Shown: positions 19,689-27,537 of the stretch, piece by piece
Numbering within the stretch: the stretch's first letter is position 1
How the letters are laid out: each line of letters starts with the position of its first letter
From: Basidiobolus ranarum
Lineage: Eukaryota; Basidiobolomycota; Basidiobolomycetes; Basidiobolales
Reading direction: 5' to 3'
Assembly: GCA_040143965.1 (NCBI GenBank)
Contig: JASJQH010006997.1
Location: 1-27,537, forward strand
DNA: 27,537 nt
Program-made: the position numbers and the translations under genes
The notes under the pieces: model-generated
The model's input: the letters and a program-made list of their open reading frames with translations, nothing else
What the model was told of the DNA's origin: nothing
Database searches by the model: none

Positions 19689-20306
19689 ATGAACCGTGTC
19701 GCTACAGTTATCGTTACAGGCTGGCTCTTGGCTAACGCAGCATTATGTCAAACAACCTTGGAGCACAGCTCTTTATCACCCTCAGTCAAAGTCTCCATCG
19801 CTATTGAAAGCCCGACAAGTGCGCCCATAGTAAATGACCCGCTTTACGCGGACCAAGAAGACTCCCATGTTCCTATAATTATTATCGTCGCGTACATATG
19901 TAGTGGTCTAATTTTTGCTGGTTTAGTATTGACTCTATGGTATTTAGTTGTGCACAAGAAAAATACTAAACCAGAGGAAATGAGTAAATACTCACCGTTC
20001 GAAGTGCAGAAGAAAGGGGAAGAGTGCAGAGATAAGTCTCAAACTCTTGGTCAAAGACTCTCAAAATTAACACCTGAGGTCGCTTTCTTCAATCCTAGAG
20101 AAAGTTTCCCGTTTGGTCCAAGAAGAACCCCCTCTACTACGCAGCTACTTTCGGATACTGAAACTGGCAGTATACCTCAAGCCAGAACCGTCGAGGGCTC
20201 TCCCAATCATAAAGAGGGTGCTTGGAGACTTGACGAATTCAAGGTGGGGGACAAAGAATCTAATAATACCGAAGCTTACGCTAGAGATTCCTATCGAGTA
20301 TGGTAG
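19689..20306 (+). CDS. Predicted type I single-pass membrane protein, unrecognised family
   Basis: 205 residues in a single exon. The start is an N-terminal signal peptide (positive MNR, hydrophobic to about residue 18, likely cut after NAALC20 or nearby). Next is a short Ser/Thr/Pro-rich ectodomain (21-60) and one strongly hydrophobic span, VPIIIIVAYICSGLIFAGLV to about residue 88, followed by HKKNTK. The tail (89-205) is polar and presumably cytosolic, rich in Ser, Pro, Glu and Lys. Topology is therefore most likely lumenal or extracellular N-terminus, cytosolic C-terminus. The layout is like small fungal surface sensors or polarity proteins with a Ser/Thr-rich ectodomain, but the ectodomain is much shorter and no domain is recognised. 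The in-frame ATG at 19689 is chosen because it begins the signal peptide. It is convergent with the acyl-CoA dehydrogenase gene 468 bp away. Confidence 0.8.
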   Translation: MNRVATVIVTGWLLANAALCQTTLEHSSLSPSVKVSIAIESPTSAPIVNDPLYADQEDSHVPIIIIVAYICSGLIFAGLVLTLWYLVVHKKNTKPEEMSKYSPFEVQKKGEECRDKSQTLGQRLSKLTPEVAFFNPRESFPFGPRRTPSTTQLLSDTETGSIPQARTVEGSPNHKEGAWRLDEFKVGDKESNNTEAYARDSYRVW

Positions 20307-20630
20307 CACTGATGGATCATGCTTCATGTAGTTGGCACACGTATCTGAATGATGACCACTATGTGTATATTTCTCTTACGGCTAAGGATTTCACTGGAGT
20401 AACTTGGGGGATAGTGGTTCTCCACTTTCGTACCAGGCTATCTCCATACCACACCAGCAAGTCTCTCCTTCACGTTCGGCCTTGTATATAATGTTATTAC
20501 TTATTCATTAGCTGACAGATTTTCGTTCGTACATCATATAAACATTTGCAAATAATAACATTCATCTTGGTATAGCCCCCAAGGTAATTTGACATTTTGT
20601 ACCAGTTAATCTTAAGGGGGTCTTCTTGAG

Positions 20631-20636
20631 TTTATT
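20631..20636 (-). terminator. Possible polyadenylation signal of the acyl-CoA dehydrogenase gene
   Basis: AATAAA on the minus strand, about 140 bp past the TAG stop. It lies in the 468-bp region between the convergent genes, which otherwise shows nothing but AT-rich sequence and presumably holds both 3' untranslated regions. Confidence 0.35.
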
Positions 20637-20774
20637 TTATAGATGTTTGAATGATTGTTGAGAATTCTCCATTTGCATTCAACCTATAACTTGGTTTTTC
20701 CAAATACAAGTAGGGTGTCTAAATAAATAGGAAAATCATATAAATTCCAAATGCTCGAGATCGATATTCAAATG

Positions 20775-23317
20775 CTATACTTCACCTTCATTTCGGGAGT
20801 TGTTCTTGGCTTGCGCTAATTCCACCATGGACTGACTGAGGGAATGTCGCCAATTCTTAACAGTAATTACGTCTCGCTGACTTGTTTCTTCATTTTGAAA
20901 TTGAATTGACCATATAGCATGTTCAATAAGTAATGTAGATATCAAAATGTTAGCTAAGACAAAAGCAAATTTCCGAGCCATCGCCTCCATATCCTGTGTG
21001 TTGTTAAATGCTTGAATAAATTCAAGAATGCTTTTCAATGCCACACGTATCTCTTGGCTTGATTGAAGTAGGACTTCCCGGGCATTGGCTGGTATCTCAG
21101 TATTATCAAGTAGCAATAGTTTACTTTCAATAAACTGAGGAATGGAATTTTAATGGTTAATCTCCAGGTTTTATCGACCGAATAAGTAGTCTTAGGTACC
21201 TTGGTGAGTGTTCCGGCGATCTTTCCTTTGGTACTACGTATAACTCTTAAGACGTCCAAGGATAGGACATTCGTGGTACCTTCCCATATAGTATTCACTT
21301 GAGTATCTCTTAATAATTTGCTAATGCCCGTTTCCTCCATGTATCCCTACAGATAATGTGATTTACATGAATACTAGAAACTCCTGGATGATTATACAGT
21401 CAAGTTTAGGCTTACCTGTCCTCCCAACGATTCCATGCATTCACTGACAAACTGTACGCTCTGTTTAGCACACCACAGTTTCACTATTGGCGTTACGAGT
21501 CGTAGCATGTTGGTCTCCTCGGTTGTGGCGACGTTGGCCTCACTCTTGCCTAATAATTGGATTGAGTAGAAAACAAACTGCAAGGCTGCTCTGAATTTTA
21601 GTTCGAGGTCAGCCAATGTGGCTACATGTAGTGGTAGTTCGGAAAGATAGACTCCAGACGCCTTCATGCATTATTAGGATAAATATATGATCGTATAGCT
21701 AACCAACTGGAGATGATGCATCTTGGAAGCTCCTTACCTTACGTTTCTGAGAATATTCCTTGGCCAAATATAAAGCACGTCTCATAAACGAAGTACATCC
21801 CAGAGCAGAATAGATACGAGTGATATTCAGAATATGCGAGATGTTTGGAACGCCTCTGTTAAGTTCACCAATCTATTGTCAGTTGTAATTAGCCATCCCT
21901 GAACCAATGAAAATTTATAATGAGAGTTACCAATTTCCCCTTCATATTAACCAGTTCCAATTCGGCTGTTGGAAGTCCTTTGGTACCGAACTTATTATTT
22001 AACCGGTGGATCCTACCAATTGAGAGCTGTTAGACAACTGATCTTGAGCTAATCCATCTTAATCGTATAGAACTTATGTTTACCTGACACCATTCAATTT
22101 GTTGTCTTCTGTTCTCACCTGAGCAAAGTAAAGTGACAATCCTTTACTTCCATCACGAAGCTCACCAGTGTTGGGATCTTTACCTCTTGCTAATAGCATG
22201 GCAATATTGGCATCTGTAGCCGAGGAAAACCATTTAAACCCATCAATCCTCCATGTGTTCTCAGCTGGATTGGTGATTTCAGCTATGGTTTCGGTTAAAC
22301 CGACATCGCTTCCTCCTGGTCTAAGGTTCCATAAATATCGGTTAAGGTCATAGGTTCGCTTTGTGAATGCTTAAAGAACTACCCACCTCTCCGTCATCCA
22401 TTGGCCGCTGGTCCAGAACTTCTTAGGGTCTCGCCTAGGATTCGTGATAGTGAATTTGAGATAGAAATACTTGTCTAAAGCATGAGCAGTAAATCGAATA
22501 CCTTGTCAATCGGGGATAAACTTGACCTTTCAAATGATCGTCTCCAATCAACTCAATTACCCTAGCAGCACCATCTTTAAGAAAAAGTAATCTAGTGAGA
22601 ACTTGGACTATCATTCCTAGAAATGGAAAGGTTTCTTACCTGTCATCGACAAGGGGCAATCGTAAATCGAAGAAGAAGGTGCGAAAAGATAGATCTTCGA
22701 GAATTGGTATAAACGACTGAATTCGGCAAACTTTCGTTCATACGCAATGGCCACCAAGCTACATTTTGGAAATAACTCAGGTCAGCGAAAGTGAATGCTT
22801 ACATATGTTGACATCTAAATCACTCAAACCCTTCTTCGGCTGCAATATCATGCATACGTCTCCATCCTTCGGAGGTGGTTAATTCGTCAAAGCGTCTAAA
22901 TATTATGTTGAATAAGATATAGGCATTGTAGTGTCCGCTTACAAATATACCTTGACCAGTGATCGTACTGCCTAAGTTTAGGCTGGTTTTCTTCAATATT
23001 ACTTCCATATTGTTGAATGTCTTTGGACTCAAGATTAGAAACTAGTAAACCGCTCAATAACCCAGCCCTGACTAACCTTCTATAACCCTCCCACCAAATC
23101 GAACTAAATCCGGAGTTATCTCCTCTAGTACATTGCTTGGAATCAAACGTAATAGAAGAGAACGTAAAGCTTCATCTTCTACAAATTGGTTCCCAAGAGT
23201 GGGCACGTCCTAAAAGAGGAGTTTATTTCTGGTTATCTACAATTGCTTGCTAAAGGAAGGATAACCAGATGAACTTGCTTGAAAGAATCCTTGTTCAGCA
23301 TTGGCGATCTTATACAT
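20775..23317 (-). CDS. AidB/ACDH-11-like acyl-CoA dehydrogenase, 13 exons
   Basis: FAD flavoenzyme of the acyl-CoA dehydrogenase superfamily, AidB branch (E. coli AidB, C. elegans ACDH-11). Splicing gives 584 residues from exons 23317-23279, 23209-23077, 23020-22951, 22895-22830, 22758-22640, 22574-22502, 22434-22387, 22320-22084, 22012-21931, 21872-21738, 21661-21416, 21346-21200 and 21134-20775. All joins keep frame. Landmarks: GFFQ then PTLGNQF at the N-terminus, ERPGGSDVG (182-190), [11 protein letters not shown] (211-221), LGGQGYMEE (413-421), and [15 protein letters not shown] (436-450), where Glu438 sits at the usual catalytic-base position. A helical C-terminal extension of about 120 residues follows. 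Twelve introns of 55-76 bp; the first uses a GC donor. No PTS1 tripeptide and no clear mitochondrial presequence, so location is open. AidB-type proteins are linked to acyl-CoA binding or alkylation stress; the substrate here is not known. The first intron and start are the least certain parts. Confidence 0.9.
23210..23278 (-). other. GC-AG intron in the acyl-CoA dehydrogenase gene
   Basis: The donor reads CAA|GCAAGT, the classic strong GC-donor context, and the acceptor is CTCTTTTAG. Using it joins GFFQ to DVPTLGNQF in frame, as expected from the family. The nearby GT donor (GTTATC, 13 bases downstream) gives the wrong frame. Confidence 0.7.
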
Positions 23318-25637
23318 TTGAGGGGAATATGAATTGATAGAAGTGGTTCGTAATGCTTTAACAAAGAAATAGTGCACCAGGTAGATAGGTATAATATAAT
23401 ATAGCTACACTAATGAGTCATACAAAAAAGCAGTCCTCTTAAAAGTCACGTTGATGAAGCTCGTGAGAAAGTAAGTCAAGTTTGGTTTCATCTTAAGTAA
23501 ACATATATAGGACTTCACATGTTTGACTTTCAATCCAGATGCAATCTCATCAATTATTAACTCATAGTAACAGGAACAGCGAAACACGCTAATTTTATTA
23601 ATACCAGAATACAACCAGTGTCACACAAATCTTCACATCGTTGTTTGGGTATTTGGGTACATGGTAAAGAAGAAACCGGTTACCAGGTTCATTTTCTTTT
23701 ATCAGTAATAATCGGAACTAGGCGTTTTTGCTTCCATGAAAAGTTTGAATTGAAATATAATGCGCTTTTGCGGCTCGTATTCCCACAGTAGTTAGACTAT
23801 CGAGGACGCACCTTCTTGTATAAAGGCTATTACTGCAAATATATATGGTAAGTACACCCCGTACATCCAAAAATGGGCATGTCTATAGTCACGGAGAAAA
23901 AAATTGCTTTCTCAAAAAAGTAGATCTGGTGATTAAGCTGGCTTTAACCAATGTAGGTTGATCTGATATGATCACAATACCAAATAACGTGAAGTAGCCA
24001 AACCTACTCTTAGAAATAACTGGATCTCTAGACTTCTGATACCGAGGAAATAAATGAAGCTTTTCATAAAGCAACCTTCGGATTGAGCTGCGGAAAAGAA
24101 ATAGTATCCAAATCGCAAGGCGTAGAACTCTATTCGTAAGCGATAAACATTCTATACAACATGAACGACTTCCGACTTACATTGTCGAGGATACTCAACC
24201 CAAAGCTAACAGAAAGTAAGCCGAGATCCACATTCATCGGTGTATATACAAAAGAATGCAACCCTACCAAAATAGGAGGGTGGTGTACAATAATCTTGCC
24301 CTCTCAGATTTCTTTAAATGGAATGAATCCCTCCTTAGGTAAAGTAAGATGGTTCACTGGATGTAGAGGTGATTTGAGCTCAGATGACCATGCATCAGAA
24401 GGTAGATGAGTTGGTATGTCCATTAATGGGAATATGCTCCTCTTTGTATCTGAACCGCCCTGCCTTTGCATAAGAGCAATAGCTTTGCTTTCTTATCACA
24501 CGACCCACTGTCGGATTGGAGCCTCAGGTGGGACATACGCCTCTGGACAGAAGCACTATCAACAAGGCTCTGTTATGATAAAAAAGGCATTCACTATCCG
24601 ATAAAATTGAGGATTCTCCAAATATTTCCAAGATATCTAAGGATTGGGAAATTTGGTATCACCAAAGAATTAAATTTGTATTCATTTCTTTATGGAATGT
24701 AAAAGGATAGCCTCATACCTTTAGTGATTAAGAAAGTAAATATTAATAGAAGCCTCTATATAGTACATGGGTGACTTCAGCCCGACTACGATTCTTCTGA
24801 CAGTCACAAATGAACACCTGAAGTACCAATGTAGCTGAGCACCAATAGATGAGCTGCTCATTTAAACGGGGTTGGAAATAATAAGTATTACTGCCTATTC
24901 GTAATATTTGTGTGCAACTAAAGATAGCATGGATGGATGGCTTAGTTAGCTTTCTTGGTTGAGTATCACTCACATAATTTGCAATATATTCTCGAGAGAG
25001 CCGGGCCTTCATTGTAACCTCATCAGAAGAGAGGCACATCCCACATAAAGGATGATAGCTCGGAGAGTAAGCCAAGCATACAGAGAGCACATCTCTCATC
25101 GTATGTTATTTTTTACAAGAAAATCAATAGTGACGGTATCCACTGCACAATTATCATGCTCAATGGAGAAAGCTCTCATCACTGGCTGCAAGCTTATGCA
25201 AGTGCTGCTTCATCTTATAAAGTATAGCCTCTACCGAATATCTGTAGTAGATGAGGACATCGGTTTCACTATTCACACATATTTCCATTTCATGGATTCG
25301 GAGAGTTAAACAATCTGGTCTTCCTCCGAGAAAATTATCAAACGAACTAAAACGCACCACATTCGGTTAGAATAAGATATATATACCAGTTTTAGGAGAT
25401 GTTCTAATGTTGAATACTGAAGCCATGTTCATGATTAGGCTGTGATGCACATATCGGTTTGGATTATTCAGGAAACTCGATTTCATCGGCTATAAATGAT
25501 TGATGTCCCTCATTATGCATGATTACAAACATATGTGTTTCTCGACACAGAATAATCAACAGAAGCGAGATAATGGTTAGTTTCCTGAAATGAATAAATA
25601 TTGGTCAGAGTCAATAGATCAACTTGAATGTTTGTCG
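23318..25637. other. Intergenic stretch, no supported gene
   Basis: Upstream flank of the dehydrogenase and of the alginate-lyase gene, which diverge from here. Frames at 24161-24409 and 24743-25099 are open but show no domain, no conserved motif and no splice partners. No repeat partner or RNA gene was recognised. Confidence 0.4.
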
Positions 25638-27212
25638 ATGAATTCCTCCAAGTGAGTACTTGGGTTGCATTGCCCTCCATATATTTGAGAACCGTTTTTC
25701 ACATCTCTACAATAACTTTGGACTTACTAATGTTATCCATTTGTAGTTACGTAGTGTTGCAAGACAGTGAGAACGAAGATCTCCAGCGAGAAATACGACG
25801 GGTAAGCCACCTTTGAATCACTGTGTACTGCATAGGCTTTAACTACGTTGAGCAGAACCACTTCCTAAGCAATTTATTCCGAGGAATTGGCTTGGTGTTT
25901 GTTGCGCTTTTTCTCACTCAACTTTATCATTGGCTGTTCACTAACGCCCATAAAGAAGAAAGTGTAAGTCAGCAGCACTTTCAAAAAGCCAATCTAACCC
26001 TCTCAGCGTATAAAAGATTGAGCAATGTAGAGCAGCATAGACTGTACCTGATGTCCTCGTCATATTCTCAGAACAAACTACTTCATTCTATTGTGGAGGA
26101 TGCGAATGAGTGTATCCAGCGAAATGAAACTTACTCAGTGATTAATAAGTTTAATTTACCCCCATCTGGTGATATACACGATTATCTTTCTCTAGCACCT
26201 TATTTCTGGCCAGACAAGCACTCGGAAGACGGACTACCCTACACAAGGGAAGATGGGAGAGTAAATCCAGATATTGAAGAGGTGCCAGATTACCAAATGG
26301 CCCGTAGATTATTCAGTGATCTAAATACTTTGGGAAGCGCGTATTTTTTCACAGGAAATGAAACATACTCGGAACGCGGATTGCATTTAATAAATATCTG
26401 GTTTGTTAACAAAGAAACAGCAATGAACCCAAGTTTGAAATACGGATCCTTGATTACCGGAAAGGCCTTTGGTAGACATACAGGGATACTGGATTTCTAT
26501 CCGATATATAAGTAAAGTTCTGTACATATCCCTGCAAATTATTCCCATACTAACTGTACGAAGGCTACTAGATGCAGTCAAGATATTCCGAGATTCACGA
26601 TCATGGTTAGATCAGCCAAGCGTAGGCAAAGGACTTAGACGTTGGATTAAGCGCTATCAGAAATGGTTGTTAAACTCCAGTCAAGGGCGGAAGGCACGCA
26701 AATCATCCAACAACCATGGCACATACTATGATTTCCAGTTGATTAAAATTTCCGAATTCCTTCATGATTATGACAAGATTGACAAAATTCTGACAAGATG
26801 GGAGAACCGGGTCCAGGAGCAAATAGATTCTTTAGGACGGCAAGTTTTTGAAATGAAGCGCAGAAATTCGTGGCATTACTCCGTCTTTAACTTGAAGGGG
26901 GAATTCAAATTACTAAGCTATTCTAGGAGAAGTTCATTCACAAATTTGAAAGTCGAGACGAAGTTAAAGTCAGCTTTGGATTACTTATCAAGTCACGCCT
27001 CCAAGGATAGTTGGCCTATAAAGGATCTTAGTGACTTTAATAAGAGACAACTTATCGAATTACTGGAGATGGGCTTCTTCTTATTTAATGATGAGAGATA
27101 CTTAAACCAATCAATCCAGTTCCAAGCCACTTCTGAGGAACATTTAAGGAGAAAAACGTTGGACTTCTGTCATTTGTCGTTGGTTCTTAACGGAAATATA
27201 TGGTTGTGCTGA
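25638..27212 (+). CDS. Membrane-anchored alginate-lyase-family protein (PF05426-like)
   Basis: Four exons: 25638-25651, 25747-25801, 25856-26511 and 26564-27212, giving 457 residues. The introns are 95, 54 and 52 bp; the first has a TACTAAT and the third a TACTAAC branch site. A 30-residue hydrophilic N-terminus precedes one membrane span (about 31-50, FRGIGLVFVALFLTQL), predicting a type II anchor with a lumenal or extracellular catalytic domain. Family landmarks: HDYLSLAPYFWPD (131-143), PYTREDGRVNPD (151-162), LLDAVKIFRDS (243-253), NNHGTYYDFQ (291-300) and RRNSWHYSVFNL (341-352). His293 and Tyr347, with Asn292 and nearby Arg, match the catalytic set of alginate-lyase-fold enzymes, so it is probably active. 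In fungi the substrate is more likely a uronic-acid-containing cell-surface or extracellular polysaccharide than alginate. The 14-nt first exon is an inference from phase and splice signals; an alternative ATG at 25628 is in the wrong phase for this splice. Confidence 0.85.
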
Positions 27213-27537
27213 TTGTATTTTCTCCTTTAATTATTTAAGCAAACGGTATACACATATATACTTCACATTAGAATACTACTAAATGACTCATAAGGAACAC
27301 GCCCCAAATTAGGGATACAACATGTACCAGATAATAAAGTGAACCTCAGAAGGGAAGGCACAACCACATTATGAATTAGATTTGATTTCTAGTGGTAGGT
27401 AGAATGGAGGATAACAGAGAACGATTCTCAGGGTCACCCATCAAGCCTACTACTGCGTTTCTAGATGTAAGAATTCAGTAACGTTGTAAAGCAATGATAT
27501 CATCGAAAAAATACATACATAGTAGCGGCATTGATTC
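27213..27537. other. 3' flank of the alginate-lyase-family gene
   Basis: No further gene begins in the remaining 325 bases. The only feature of note is an AATAAA at 27333-27338. Confidence 0.45.
27333..27338 (+). terminator. Possible polyadenylation signal
   Basis: AATAAA 121 bp past the stop codon of the alginate-lyase-family gene, at a usual distance. Chance occurrence is possible. Confidence 0.35.

Noticed and set aside
24161-24409. 82-codon plus-strand frame
   Set aside because: No family resemblance and no splice partners; length is within chance for this composition.

Overview
The window looks like nuclear DNA of a fungus, most likely an early-diverging lineage; this is inference. The signs are compact genes, short spliceosomal introns (52-95 bp) with fungal-style TACTAAC/TACTAAT or CTAAC branch sites, long AT-rich spacers, no bacterial-style operons, and a gene set of CAT-type amino-acid permeases, an AidB-like acyl-CoA dehydrogenase, an alginate-lyase-fold protein and an intracellular-type serpin. 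Serpins are rare in fungi, so a zoopagomycete-like genome (Basidiobolus or an entomophthoralean relative) is a reasonable but unproven guess.

Layout: two paralogous intronless amino-acid permeases lie on the minus strand at 1102-2637 and 9934-11484, with the same TATA motif upstream. An AT-rich, repeat-rich block separates them. It holds a large imperfect inverted repeat (arms 6805-7160 and 7357-7711) with tRNA-like A and B boxes in its loop. A ~250-270 bp direct repeat (8699-8947 and 12272-12542) flanks the second permease. From 12997 to 14198 the minus strand carries several coding-like pieces of an unrecognised, probably decayed gene or DNA element, interrupted by a 116-bp tandem duplication. 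A two-exon serpin follows at 16705-17982 (plus strand), whose intron falls exactly at the hinge of the reactive-centre loop. Then come a 205-residue single-pass membrane protein at 19689-20306 (plus), a 13-exon acyl-CoA dehydrogenase at 20775-23317 (minus, convergent with the membrane protein), and a four-exon, membrane-anchored alginate-lyase-family protein at 25638-27212 (plus).

I see no functional linkage between the genes beyond the permease duplication. No ordinary tRNA, rRNA, CRISPR or complete mobile element was found. The stretches 1-1101, 2728-5900, 14200-16704, 17983-19688 and 23318-25637 show no convincing gene. The points most worth a second look are the serpin loop exon, the palindrome, the permease-flanking repeat and the unrecognised remnant at 13-14.2 kb.
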